From NCBI RefSeq assembly GCF_009389715.1, contig NC_052394.1:23252899-23316898 (forward strand): 64,000 bases of DNA. Reading direction: 5' to 3'. Positions 35,954 through 47,466 of this stretch are shown here, one piece after another. The translations under genes were made by a program, and so were the position numbers. This stretch comes from Phoenix dactylifera (taxonomy: Eukaryota; Streptophyta; Magnoliopsida; Arecales; Arecaceae). Position 1 is the stretch's first letter. Each line of letters begins with the position of its first letter. The notes under the pieces were generated by a model. That model was not told the origin of the DNA. It ran no database searches and saw only the letters and a list, made by a program, of their open reading frames with translations.

Positions 35954-37120
35954 CCGAAAAAAAACATGCAAACGATTGCATGTGAATGCGAACAAACAAG
36001 AACAAGTCCACCGGATACCAAATATATGATAAAGATGCCTGTTGGCTGCAGTACAGTAGTACGTGAACAAGAAAGCTAAGACTCACGCCTACTTGCATCA
36101 AGAAAGAATTAGATTGACGAAGACGCAATTGACTCGAGTCGTGTTAGGTCTTTTCCAGGAATATATCGCCTTTACGTTTCGCCTTTTGTTACAGTTGCCA
36201 ATCTACCTCACTCGAATATAAGAAACAGATGGAAATGGTAATCAACCAAACTCCAAAAAGTAATTGGGTCCTGAGAAGTTGCACCACAAGTTAACACTTG
36301 CACTCATTTACAGAGAAAGTGAGCATCTGTTCCTATTCATTTTCTTAATAGAAATGGTTGATGAGTCTCCATTTGGGTATATATATGCAGAAGGTTTCTT
36401 GTGGCCACCTTGTTTTCTTGAGAAAGAGGGCGTACATAAGACTCGATATCGACGGAAACATAGCATAAGACATGCAAAAGACTCCAAGAGTTGTCAAAAA
36501 AGCCAAGCTATATCAAACACCAATCATCAAAGCCCCACCACAGCCTCCATGCCTATCCAAATTCAAGCTCCTTAACTCCTCGAAATCTCAACCCCACCCC
36601 TTAAAGCTCCACGGAGATGAACCCGACAGGTTCCTCATCTTTCCTCTCTTCCATCGGTCCTCTCAGCCAAGACCACAAAACTGACTTCTTAATTTTTTTT
36701 TAAAAAAAAAGAAAACGGAAAAAGAAAGGAAAAGAAATTCTAAAACCAACTTCTCCTGATCTAGCTTTGAAACCCATCGAATAAAATGAAATAAAATATA
36801 TAATAATAACCAATATAAAGACAGTCGGCTGATCTATAGAATTAAATAGCAAAATAATTAAAGAAGAAGCAGCAGCAGAGAACAACAGACTCAATTGAAA
36901 CTTATACAAAGGCATGGATGGGAATAGAAAATAAAGGTGACATTGCATTGAAACAGTCTAATTCTACAGCAATGCATGCGCAGTTTACAAAATAACACAA
37001 GCATTTAAACAAGCAAACCGAACCAGTGATGATGATAGCATTGATAATGGAAGGAAAGCAATAGAAATATTTTTCCCTTTCGTGGCAAATTATATTTAGA
37101 AAGAGAGAGAGGGACTTATA
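35952..37120. other. Spacer and probable AHL 3' UTR
   Basis: No gene is recognised. About 36700-37120 is AT-rich and probably includes the 3' UTR of the minus-strand AHL gene. Confidence 0.4.
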
Positions 37121-38107
37121 TTAGTAGGACGGTGGAGGACGAGGAGCCGCGGAAGCCCAAGCGCCGAACACCTCGTGTGTCATTTGACCGTTCGGCAGCA
37201 GATTGGGTGGCAGGTTATACAGCGGCGGCATCAACGACGGGTCGGCCGCTGCCGACCCTGCATGAGATGTCTGCTGCGACGCCGATCCGTTCCCTCCCGG
37301 TGGGCTCTGCTGCAAAGCCGCCATTCCTTCCGCTCCCCTCGGTGGCGCCGCCTCCGTCTCCTCGGCCTCCTCGTCCCCGAGCGGCAGCCGCTCGTACATG
37401 GCGTTTGTGAACGTGGCGGCGATCACCATCACCGGTCCCGACGCGACGAGTTCCCCCACGACACTCCCCCCCACCACCTGCCCCTGCCCGCCGGCGAAGT
37501 AGACGGTCAGCCCGGTGGAAACCGTCGGCGAGGGCTCCGGGAGGAAGGCCCCGGACAGGGAAAGGATCTCGAAGCGGCCGTGGAGGGTGACGACGGTCCC
37601 AGGCGGCGCTGCTGGCTGGCGGAGAGTGACGTTAGTCACCACGCCGCTGCCGCTGAGAATGGAGATACCGCGCTGCCGCCGGCGAGCAAACACAGCGACG
37701 GCGTCCATGATGTCGGTCCCGCTAGCGATCTCGAGGACGTGGGATCGGAGGGCGTTCGGGCTCTCCTTGGTGATAATGATAGGCGGCTTCGGCTTGTTCT
37801 TCGATCCGGGGGGGCGGCCGCGGGGGCGGCGTCCAGGGGCGCCGCCGCCGGTGGATCCGCCCTCGGCGACATCGAGGCTACCAGCAGGGGACTGGTCATC
37901 TGCATTGGCGTCGTCGTCGTTGCTTGTGTGGTTGTTGCTGCCGCTGCTGTTGGTGGTGGTAGGGTTAGGGTCTTGGTCTGGGCGGTGAGGACTGAGGTGG
38001 GAATTGGTGGGGTTGCGGAGATGGAGAGGAGAGGCCGAGGTCGAGGAGGTGACGGCCCGGTCGACACCTCCCATGGTCACGCTGCCTGCCCACCACCGGT
38101 TCGCCAG
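37121..38107 (-). CDS. AT-hook motif nuclear-localized (AHL) protein with apparent CTG start
   Basis: Counting from the CTG at 38107, the product has 328 residues. An AT-hook (residues 92-109: [18 protein letters not shown] by motif) is followed by a PPC/DUF296 domain (about 118-240) with [19 protein letters not shown] and the GRFEIL core at 177-182, a type-I AHL. Such proteins bind AT-rich minor grooves, form trimers and regulate growth and chromatin in the nucleus. The family normally begins MANRWWAG; here the frame reads LANRWWAG with CTG in the ATG position, in a strong context (A at -3, G at +4). No in-frame ATG lies upstream before a stop. The next ATG is at 38074 (MGGVDRA). Either CTG initiates, or the 38074 ATG does, or a 5' intron ending in AG at about 38108 supplies another start. 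The gene is GC-rich, otherwise intact, and apparently intronless. Confidence 0.88.
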   Translation of the reverse strand: MANRWWAGSVTMGGVDRAVTSSTSASPLHLRNPTNSHLSPHRPDQDPNPTTTNSSGSNNHTSNDDDANADDQSPAGSLDVAEGGSTGGGAPGRRPRGRPPGSKNKPKPPIIITKESPNALRSHVLEIASGTDIMDAVAVFARRRQRGISILSGSGVVTNVTLRQPAAPPGTVVTLHGRFEILSLSGAFLPEPSPTVSTGLTVYFAGGQGQVVGGSVVGELVASGPVMVIAATFTNAMYERLPLGDEEAEETEAAPPRGAEGMAALQQSPPGGNGSASQQTSHAGSAAADPSLMPPLYNLPPNLLPNGQMTHEVFGAWASAAPRPPPSY

Positions 38108-39345
38108 CTTTCCTTCTTTGAGTAGACCAAAGAGAACAACAAAAGCAAGGAAAACTATACTAGTTAATTTTCTGGTCACTTATTTCATTAAAAAAAAAAA
38201 AAAAGCTTTCTGGTCTCTTGGTTATAGCTTGCCGCTTCTGCTACTCTTTCATCAATTTATTTCTCTACCATGTGATATAGATTCCAATTTCTTTTCTATT
38301 CCTTGCTTTCCTGCTAGTATTTCTTCATGGAAGAAACTAAAGAGTTATAGATCCAAGTGCAAGCTTATCATTTCGCTTATCTCTACTTCATTCCAAAATT
38401 TGAGCTCCCCTTAGATTTCCTCTCTTTTCTTGGAGGGATCAAGTTAAACCAGTTGATTAAACCAGATCTCCCAAAATATTCCACCACAATAGAAGGAGAG
38501 CAGGAGAGGAATAAGATTATATTTGATTAGCTGAAAGCCGTCTCTACGAATTGAATCAGACCACGAGAACCCTACCAGTTGCACCCTTAGTAAAAATCCA
38601 AACGTAAAAAGGGAAGAATCATAGCTCAGACTAATTCCAAAACGCACCTTCAAAACTGTAGAGATGCACCGATAATTCTTGAACTGCTGGATCGGGAGTT
38701 TGAAGACTCTGTGTCTCGGCTTTCTTTCAAAAGTAAACCTGTGAAGGCTGTGGCCGTGATCTTTATTTATCCCTGCTTTCTGACTCTACTGCTCGTGGCA
38801 AGTAGAGGATATATATACCACGGCTCTCCCAGGCTGCCGCTGCCGCAGCTGCTACTTCTGCTGTGGCTTAATATCCAGTCATCCCCTCTCCCCCTCTTCT
38901 CTCTCGCTCGCTCTCACCGTTTTGATATGTTATCACCAGCATAAATAATTCATTAATCCTCTTCCCTGGATTACTTATGCTATGCCTCTTAAGCCTTCGT
39001 TTGGATTGTTTGGATGCTGGGATCCTGGTTTTCTCCGTCCATCCTCTCTCTGCAAGTTTATTAAAGGGGGCTGGGGTGGGGGAGTGGGGTAACGTGCGCA
39101 TGGGAAAGTGGGAGGATGGTTGGAACACGTCACCTTCTCGAGTCCGGACGCAGCATCGAGTGGAAGGTCGGAGGCGGAGAGCATCAATTAAAGGACAGGG
39201 CCCACGTCCCTGAAACACTGCTCCCTCCCCAGCTTAGGACAAAATCCTTGATCACCGTTTCTAACCCACCGTCCACTAATACATTTTCTGCACGTATTAC
39301 GCACATTACGTGTGCCTTTTTTAGGGCCATCAACGCCTGTCTTGT
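38108..39345. other. AHL upstream region
   Basis: On the minus strand a TATATATA box lies at about 38809-38818. A pyrimidine-rich tract directly precedes 38108, and donor-like sites (for example GAAG/GTGCGT at about 38647) exist, so a 5' UTR intron is possible. No other gene is recognised. Confidence 0.35.
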
Positions 39346-40783
39346 TTTCTTTAAGGTAAATTATAATTTTGATCCTCTCAATTTTATAAATATTTTTAAT
39401 AATTTTTAATAATTGTTTTAATTAGATCTCTTAATTTTAATAAAATAATTTAATATAATTTTTTTATAGATTTTAATTAATTTTTAATATTAAAAAATTA
39501 GACACGATGCACGCATGGCATTTTTTTTTCTAGCTAACACTAATGTCAGCACACACGATGTAGCATAACTTTGCCAACAATATTTCCAAATTATCTGGCG
39601 ACCAAGAGAAACCCACCAAGATTCCTAAATTACCCCTCCTCAACTCTTTACTTTTTTTTTGTGCTGAAATGGGTATTTCATACATCACGAGTACGAATAC
39701 ACCTAATAGAATCGGCAAATAACAGGTCTCAAAGTGCTCAGGACAACTTCATACATCCGCTTCTCCCCACCCAAAACCCTTACCTCCATCTTAATCCCTC
39801 TTGCTGGATTCTCTTATTTTCGGTGAATCCTGCCTCGCTACCCCCCATGGATGGATCCGCATTCGAGGAGCAATGATAGTCAGAGAAGGCAGCCTGCAGG
39901 TCACCAGCTTCCCCAAGGCCTGCACCACCCACCCGAAAAGCTAAAGAATGAGGACCAGCGCAAGGCCCATGTTGGGAGCTCCACTCCATATGGGAGCTCA
40001 CCTTACTCCTCAACTTTGCCCCCCTCCCGACCGAGCATTCCTTTTCCGGTGGAGATTTTCTTATTGCTATTGCAGTTCTCGTATTTAGTCTTGTATCTAT
40101 TATTTATCAAAAAGTTTTTGGATATTTATGTAGAACTAAAAAAAATCAAAAAAATATGTTTCAGCTAGCTATTTTATGTAAGATCCTAAGTTGTTACAAA
40201 TATAGACTAGAAAATACTGCAGGCCAATGTAGACTAGGAAACATTGCAGCACGAGCTCATTAAGACTGACCATGGGTTGATCATAGAGTTTGTAATTTGA
40301 TTTGAATAAATTTGGACCCTTAGCTTGATGAGAAAGGCATGGCTTAAAATGAGGATAGTATATGAGAATCCATGCGAACATGTATATAATCCCACATCAA
40401 TTATTCACCTACAAAATTTTTAGTACATATACAAGCTAGCCTTGTTCAGTTTTTAGATTGCTTCTCACCATTGCCAATAAGAGGTAACTCTCCTGTTTCC
40501 GTGAGGAGTTCTCTTTGGTGCCTTGTACCAAGAAAGTATAAGTTTTTTTTTACAAAGTTATGCTAAATTTTCATTTATTTACTGATGTTGATATTGGTGC
40601 CAGTAAGGAAAAAAATGTCACATGTGCATTATGTACACCCTTTTGATGCCAGAAATTGATCGGAATTGACCGAAAAGACTATATCAAATCACACTTAAAA
40701 GTTGAGGAACTTAATTAAAAAAACTATTTAAAAAAAATATAAAATTTGGAAGACCAAAAATATAATTTATCTTTTTTCTTTAA
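39346..40783. mobile_element. Candidate Mutator-like element with long degenerate inverted repeats
   Basis: The left arm from 39355 (GGTAAATTATAATTTTGATC) is repeated in inverted form at the right arm near 40560-40774 (complement reads GATAAATTATATTTTTGGTC). Similarity, with indels, reaches about 200 bp inwards, through ATGCACGCATGGCATTTTTT against ATGCACATGTGACATTTTTT. TTTCTTTAA (9 bp) flanks both sides at 39346-39354 and 40775-40783, as expected for Mutator-like elements, though it is low-complexity. No transposase is found. The centre holds an unrecognised frame at 39851-40168 and an LTR-type fossil piece. Confidence 0.45.
40235..40440 (+). mobile_element. Fragment of a short LTR-type (TRIM-like) fossil
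   Basis: This stretch is similar along about 180 bp to 51790-51980, including GATTTGAATAAATTTGGA against ATATGAATGAATTTGGA and the GAGAATCCATG / GAGAATCTATG block followed by TAATCCCACATCA. It has no coding sequence and is a broken, old fragment. Confidence 0.5.
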
Positions 40784-41332
40784 AGAAGTTGCACAATCTA
40801 AAGTGCATTGCGTGACGCCGGCCATAGCGACGCACATCTTTAGCTGGTTACACATCTATCATGTGTCCAAATAAATCATCGTTGGTTGAGTTGTCATGAC
40901 TAAGAAGGATCCTACAAGGTTAGGTTGGACAAGATAAATTAGGATAACGTACTCAACTTTACACAGTTCTAATCCAAACTGAAATTAGTTTGTAATAAAA
41001 AATAAGGTAAGGACTAATAACATAAGGGTAGTAGGAAACATGCAAAATTTATATCATGACACAATTTCTTACATTTTTCAGGCACCATAATGCCCTTCGT
41101 TTGCATATTGTGCTGATCGCTATATTATCCCAGCTAACCTCATAACATAACAAGCGGAATAAAATTATGCCCTTACTATGTTATCTTTATTTTTAGTTTT
41201 ATTCGTGATTTGCATATCGAAGTACACTGATTGATTGGTGCATCTATGATGCTTATCATTGTATATAACTGCAATCAAATCTGATTTTCATATATATTAA
41301 AACAAAAAAAAACTCAAAGAATATTATTATTG
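40784..41332. other. Intergenic
   Basis: AT-rich; no gene or element ends seen. Confidence 0.4.
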
Positions 41333-41797
41333 GCTTGTTTGGTTCGTGGGAAGCATTTTTCCTCCTAAGAATATGATTCCTGAAAAGCATATTCCTAGGA
41401 AGAGAATGCCTGAAAAAGTATTTTTGACATGTTTGGTTGACCATGGAAAAGTGACAGATTTTCAGAGTGCTTATGTTTGGTTGACCATCCACTTTCCTGA
41501 GAAAGTTATGTATAATTCTTATCATACCCTTAATAAAAATTGGGTCTTTGATGCTTATTTAATGCTGAAGGGTCTTTTTGAAAAAAAATAAAAATAAAGT
41601 GATTTCTGACTCATGAAAAAATAACTTTTCCATGTTTCTTATGGAAAAGTTTTTTCCATAAAATGTGGAAATCATATTTCCATGTAAATATAACTTTTCC
41701 ATCTTTCTCCTTTGAAAACTCCAACCAAACAAGAGGCATCTCATTACTTTTTTGTTGACCATACTTTTTTTCTTCTTTTTTCATGAACCAAACGAGC
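41333..41797 (-). mobile_element. MITE, family copy A
   Basis: A 465-bp element begins GCTTGTTTGGTTCGTG and ends CATGAACCAAACGAGC, an inverted repeat of 16 bases with two mismatches. Read on the minus strand it aligns with the copies at about 49150 and 50172, sharing AACTTTCTCAGGAAAGT, the GGTCAACCAAACATAAG block and a second GGTCAACCAAACAT block. There is no coding capacity. The target duplication was not resolved. Confidence 0.75.
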
Positions 41798-42009
41798 TTT
41801 ATATGGCACCCGCTTGTAGAGGAGGTAAAAGGTCGCTGAATAAAGGTGGCGAATAATCTTCGCTACAGCGTGCTCAAATTCGTTTTGGCACCCACTTCAC
41901 CAACCAGCCCCATTGACTTTTGGCGGGTTAAAAAGTTCGTGGCTCGTGGCTGGTCCATAAGCACGAAACTAAGAAGACTTTGCGGAAAGCATGCATCATG
42001 GCTTTGGGA

Positions 42010-42300
42010 TTTTTTTTTGGTATATAAGAAAGGGGCTAAGCACAAAAGAAAAAAAGTTAGACATGTTGAAAGCATGCAGATAAAGGTTGCATTTATACGC
42101 GTCATGTATGAATTATCTGTCCAAAAAAAAAGAAAAAAAACATGCAGATAATATGATCTGTGGCAAACTCGGCAATGAATCTCCTGCTTCCGAATTGATG
42201 TTGTCTTTCCGTGTATAAGTGGCAACCCAATCAGCTACTCTATTGCCCTTACAATAGATGCTACAAGCTATAAAAGAGCCTAAGATTCTGTGGCAATGCA
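42010..42300 (-). mobile_element. LINE (plant L1 type) 3' remnant
   Basis: On the minus strand about 42265-42170 reads KGNRVADWVATYTRKD, the end of the LINE RNase H domain. The minus strand then runs to TATACC followed by nine A (42010-42018), the same TACC-poly(A) terminus as the other two LINE copies. A 57-bp insertion sits inside. Confidence 0.6.
42073..42151 (+). mobile_element. 57-bp poly(A)-tailed mini insertion with 11-bp target duplication
   Basis: CATGCAGATAA occurs at 42073-42083 and 42141-42151. Between them lie 57 bases ending GTCC then nine A, one G and eight A. A poly(A) end with a long perfect duplication is the signature of LINE-driven retroposition of a severely 5'-truncated RNA. 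Confidence 0.65.
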
Positions 42301-43999
42301 GAATCTAGTGCATTTTCAAAATTTTGTATAAATATTCAAGATTTATTTAATATATGTCCAATGTATAAATATATTCTGTATAAATATTTTGAATAAATCT
42401 ACTTCATGAGTCATGAGACAAGGAGTTTTACTTTGATTTCTCTTGGAATTTTAGATTTCACCATCCCACAACCAAACATGGCTAAGGAGGTGGAGGAATT
42501 AGTATCCATCTTATAATACTATGAAAGAGCCTGTTTGGACTTTCGAAGATTCTATCAGTCAATAAAATCTTCAGGCGGCCGGGTCTAATTTGAAGCTCCG
42601 AAGTTCTGATAAAATTGGGAAGATATCGGAAGTTGGATGACTAACTCAGCGATAAGATCAATCTCAGAGAAGCAATTGCTTTCCCATAATAAATAGTATT
42701 ACTTGCTCTACCTTTTATCTACTTCAGCCCATGATTTTGTTTAAACATAGAGACTTTTTGTTGAAGAATCTGTACAAGAATCTGTGCAAGCACTGGCATC
42801 CAAATTAAGAGAGCTTAGACAAGATAAATCAAATGAGCGTAGGAGCAAGAAAAAGGCAACTGTTGAGGACAACAGGAAACCAGCCAATGGATCTTTAATC
42901 CACTGATGAGACATCTATCTTTTCATTGCCGGCACCAGGAGAGGTTTTAATCTCAACTTATGAAAGCTAACACTTCCCACCATTCCTTTTCACCAGAGGA
43001 AAGGAGAAAAAAATCTCAGGCATCCTGGCCTCCGAGGTGGACCAAGTGGAATTCTAGCTAGAAAGTAGAAACGCAAACGCCTGCGGTAGAAAAAGTGGTG
43101 TCTCCGCGTGCAGACGGGAGAAATTCCCGAGGCAGCGAATGGGAGACACGGCAGATGGAATCGGCGGCATCTGCGAGGGGTTTTGCGGAACTCGCAGCGC
43201 AGTCCTTTTACCTTTCCATATGCTGGTTTTTTACCTTATTTTTTTTTAAAAAAAAAAACCTTGGCTGGTTTCAAATATAAACTAGAGTTATTAGAGATAA
43301 GAGAAGTTTGATGGTGGAAAACATTGAGCTTCCAAGTGCATATGAGTTGGTTCATGAATTGGACATAAGGCCATCTATCTCTCTCAAGTTGGTACCCTCC
43401 TCTGTCTAATAGAACCATCTTCTGGATGAAACAAAGTTTCCTGTATAGCAATTGGTTTTGCCATTGTATCTGTGGCTCAAACACATCTAATTCATCCATG
43501 CATTGATGGGGTGATATCAGGGCTTCATTTTTCATCAGGTGTGAAATCAGTGATAGTGGATGCATGAGACCCAGTCTCACCAGCCAAGCTCCTCCAATGG
43601 TGAAGAAACTTAAACAAATTATTAGAGAATGCCTTAATGTTACAATATGATATGAGCTGCTTCCACGTTAGGTTACATTATAACTTAAGAAGTATTCTAC
43701 TCTGAATAAAAATGGCTTCATGTAATTCCAAGAACTGTTTGCATGCTTCTAAAAAGGAAAAAAAAAAAATCCAAGCAGAGCAGTGCAGTTAATGGGCCTG
43801 GCCTAGCTTTAAAAGCTGACCTTGCGATCTTATCTGCCTTGCTTGGGCCGCATCCGATCTTAGAGATTTGCTAAAACAATGACAGGAGTCACAGGATCCA
43901 AGTCCAACTTTAGACAGGTCCGGCCAGTTAAGAAACCCATAGCGTGGGCTCCATTAGGTCATGACCAAGTCCAGTCCTACCCGGCATGTTGATTATTGA
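42301..43999. other. Intergenic
   Basis: No supported gene. About 43070-43210 is GC-richer, with no recognised product. A minus-strand frame at about 43560-43240 stays open for roughly 110 codons but matches no family I know and runs into a poly-A/T tract. Confidence 0.35.
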
Positions 44000-44004
44000 T
44001 CTGG

Positions 44005-44172
44005 GATATTGAATGATTCATCTTCTTTCGCAATATCAATCATTAGATCGTTTAATGGCCGCATCAAGATCTATGCAAGTGGATGGAAGAGAAAGGTTGG
44101 AGTGATTTGAGATCTATGCAAGGCGCGATCCAACAATTGATGTCGTTAAAGAAGATCAATCATTCTTTCACA
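44005..44172. repeat. Imperfect inverted repeat (snapback), arms about 45 bp
   Basis: Left arm TGAATGATTCATCTTCTTTC to TCATTAGATCG (about 44010-44051) pairs with right arm CGATCCAACAATTGATG to GAAGATCAATCATTC (about 44127-44169). The loop is about 75 bp and contains GAGATCTATGCAAG twice in related form. It may be a hairpin-type MITE remnant. Confidence 0.6.
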
Positions 44173-46890
44173 TGAAAGATACAACCCGAACTCTGCACAT
44201 CATAAAGAAAGAGAAATCCAGGCTTGGCCTGATACATGTTGCACAACTCTGATCTACCAGAATTCCTCTCTAAGAGACCAGCACCTGCTATGTTCTAACC
44301 ATTTGCATCCCATGTTATTCGAACAATTGTTTGCTATGGGCTTGTAATTTGGTCAAGCATAAGCATGGAGTAGGATAGTTTCCTCCAATGGATCATTTAC
44401 TTATGCAAGTCTTAAGTTTTGAAATTGTAATGGAAGGCCAAATTAATATTAGTGATGCCATAATTGGATGGTCATGAACTTATAGCTCAGAAGGCTAAAT
44501 GTGCCTATTCGGAAGGGGAGTGTTACTTTAGTGCTCCAAGTGACTCATAGATTTGGAAGGTTTGTATTTTGATTTGTCAGCAGTAACATGTGCAACCTGA
44601 AGGCATCTTCAGTGTTCATACCTAGGATATTTCTCAAAAGAATAGTGTTCTTATTTTCATCAAAAAAAAAAAAGAATAGTGTTCATTTTTTTGATTGGAA
44701 TAAAAAAGAATAGTGTTCTTATCTACACCTAAAGTGGTCTAGAAAAAGAAATAGGAAATGCAACGCACTAATGCTCTCCTGTAAACAATTTTAAGATGGC
44801 ACGGCAACTTATATAAGCTTCATCATCCTAAATATTATCAATATATTTTCGTAACTCCTATTCTTGCAGCCAAAAAACCACCTGTTGCACTGTATAGAGA
44901 ACTCCTGGATAGCCTTCTTTTGGGATAACATCACTTCTGAGGTGAAAAGATTCTTAAGACTACCATAAAAGATATCTTTGAGATAAAATACTAATAGCAA
45001 ACAAAAATGCGGAATTAGTTAAGTAATGTTGTTTGTAAACTTGCGAATTTGGACTCAATAATTGCTTGGATACTTGAATTAACTATTAGGCTGTGGCTTA
45101 TCTACAAGTCTCCTTCCATATGTGAAACATATCACACTTGCTCTAGCCTGAAGGACTATATTCTGTACATGCTGATGAGCTGTACTTGATGCCTACCATG
45201 GTATCGCAAGGTATCAGATAAATATACAGGCCTTTTACTGCATATAGTTTGTATTTGACAGCACAAAACAAACGATCTATATGCATATAATTTTGAAACT
45301 TATACCAATAAAGATTGTTAATGCTCAAAGTTAGGCAGCAAACTAATCCATTACTGCATTTTATCAGTCCCTCTTGTAACATATAGAGTAGGTCGAATCA
45401 ATGTAATCCAAAAAAAAAACAAAGGATCATTGGATTATGAGATACTGAACTTTTTTTAACAACTGGAAGCTAATCTGAAAAATTGTACCTTATCTTGTTT
45501 ATAAATTGCAGTAATGATGATGTTTGACAGGATTGCAGCCATGCAAGTAGAATAAGAACCTGAAGAATCAAGAAAAATTCAGTATTCAAAATGAAATATT
45601 TTCCAAAAATGGGTCTTTAAGTAAAGAAAAAAAAAAGCCCATCTCGGTCGCACCAGATAAGCGAATTACAATACTTATCCTATCCTGGTGATTCTAATTG
45701 CATTAGGAGAATCACACTTGCTGAATGACCCTAGCACATGAACCTATCTCCTGTTTTTAGATAGTTACAGCGTTCAAGGACATGGTAGGAATCATTCATT
45801 TAATATGCATCCCTTTCCGATACAAGAGGTGACCTATAGAAGATTTCCAGATCAATCAAAGGACAAATTGGTGGCAAATAATTTCTGCTGTTTGTTGCCA
45901 ATATAGAGAAAGTTCGCATGGTATCATGTTCAAGAAGTTGAAAAAAAAAGGGAACATTGGTGACAATTGCATGCACACTGCCTCTGAACTTAATCTACAA
46001 CAGAGCCCTGATTTGGATGCCCATGTGTAGAGCACCAACTTGGCAAAACCTTGGTACTATTTCAGTCCCTGACCCCAGACCTAATTGTCTTTAAGCTGGA
46101 GCTTTGAATAAAGTCTTGGAATAGAGTCACCTGGTCATTGTCTGCCTTCTAAAGGAGTAACCATGTGCAAGTCGAAAAGAGGAAAGGAAATGAAGGACAG
46201 AGAGAGTAGGTAATGCTTGGAGCTTTGCTGAAGAATAAATTAATGCTCATGCAGAGGATTGATATATTAAAAATAGGAAGAGATTTCAGGGATATATAGG
46301 TAGTAGCAACAACTAGTATCCCAACAGAATGGGAGAAACCCTGTGAACTTGCAAATTCACCTCAAATACCATAAATAAGGGTAAGAAAATGATGAGAAAT
46401 ATATCAAACACTTGTGTTTCACAATATTTTGAAGCCTTCAGAACTGTGACCATTCTAAGCATGCCCTCACTGTTCATATTTTTCAGGCTGATATAAAATC
46501 GAATTAGGAAAATGAAATGTAAACATAACTGCGTTCGCTCACTTGCTGGTTTTCTTCTTCAGTTCTCAAATTCTAACTCCAGATGAACAAACAAGAGCTA
46601 GCATCCGATTTTACATAAACTAATATATCTCACAAAAAAAAAAAAAACATAAACTAATGGAAACCTAAAAGCAAAGAGGAGTTCCAGCAGCATAAATCCA
46701 TATAGGTAAGTAGGAAAGATCATTCTATCACTATGCATATTTTCCACAAGCGTTGGAGCTATTAAAGAACATATACGTATGCAGTGCCTTTTCTTAGGTC
46801 AATCTTCATCCCTTGTGTGAAGCAGATGGTAATGGGAGAAGCGAACAATACCTTTCTATCTAACAACCAATAAGCAGGCAGCATCCTCTC
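44173..46890. other. Intergenic and downstream region of the first C2H2 gene
   Basis: AT-rich with no recognised gene. GAATAGTGTTC is present three times at exact 34-bp spacing (44640, 44674, 44708). About 46700-46890 is the probable 3' UTR of the gene at 46891. Confidence 0.35.
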
Positions 46891-47466
46891 TCACAAAAAC
46901 TCCTTGAAGCCTGCTGCCGAGACAGTATGAGATGGTTCAGCTGGTACTCCTAGTCGGAGTTCAAGGTCTAATTCCATTGCCGCTGCTCCATAGCCCGACT
47001 GCTCTACCTCTTCTCCTCGCTCGCCGAAGCCCCCCGAAGCGGGACCATCTCCTCGTGATGGCCTCTCGACGAACAAAGGCATCTGCCTCGGCCCACCTTC
47101 ATCGAGGATCCTATTTCCGGGGATGCCTTGTTCATTTGGAGCCATCCATGGCCATGTGGACATGCACCCTCTAATATTATGGCTTCCATGCATCGGCTTG
47201 GATGGGTAGTTCTCAGGGGTCGGAGAATACGAGGGAGCAAACTTGTTGGGGATGTCGAAAGGGAGTGGGCTTTGATTGGAGGGATGTTTTAGCTTGGCTC
47301 TATCCTTCCTGTGGATGTTCATGTGACCTCCTAGGGCTTGGGCATTACAGAAGCCTCTCTTGCAGAAGATGCAGTCGTAGGACCGGCCAGCGTGAGTGCT
47401 CGAGCCACCGTTTTCTCCAGGCTCGGCCATCTCGGGTTCCTCAGAGCTCAGGTCATCGGCCTCCAT
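46891..47466 (-). CDS. One-finger QALGGH C2H2 zinc finger with EAR motif (SUPERMAN/TAC1-like)
   Basis: This single-exon gene has 191 residues, with its ATG at 47466. One C2H2 finger uses Cys32, Cys35, His48 and His52 with the plant QALGGH helix (residues 43-48: [19 protein letters not shown]). The C-terminus carries LDLELRLG, an EAR repression motif that recruits TOPLESS or SAP18-type corepressors. The layout, a single finger near the N-terminus plus a terminal EAR, is that of SUPERMAN-family repressors of floral, trichome or telomerase control; the middle is not conserved enough to name a subgroup. It acts in the nucleus as a likely transcriptional repressor. A related gene lies 8 kb away on the same strand at 55451. 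Confidence 0.88.
   Translation of the reverse strand: MEADDLSSEEPEMAEPGENGGSSTHAGRSYDCIFCKRGFCNAQALGGHMNIHRKDRAKLKHPSNQSPLPFDIPNKFAPSYSPTPENYPSKPMHGSHNIRGCMSTWPWMAPNEQGIPGNRILDEGGPRQMPLFVERPSRGDGPASGGFGERGEEVEQSGYGAAAMELDLELRLGVPAEPSHTVSAAGFKEFL

Noticed and set aside
35739-36128. 129-codon frame with a long YIYIYI run
   Set aside because: Most of it is translated (AT)n microsatellite.
37175-38125. Long plus-strand open frame of 316 codons
   Set aside because: It is the antisense shadow of the GC-rich AHL gene; the minus strand carries the AT-hook and PPC motifs and this one carries none.
38179-38179. Upstream extension of the AHL frame giving a hydrophobic N-terminus
   Set aside because: The extension starts at GTG, not ATG, and would put a signal-like peptide on a nuclear protein; the pyrimidine-rich DNA is better read as leader or intron.
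43236-43580. 114-codon minus-strand frame
   Set aside because: No recognised family, no supported promoter or splice sites, and it ends in a poly-A/T tract.
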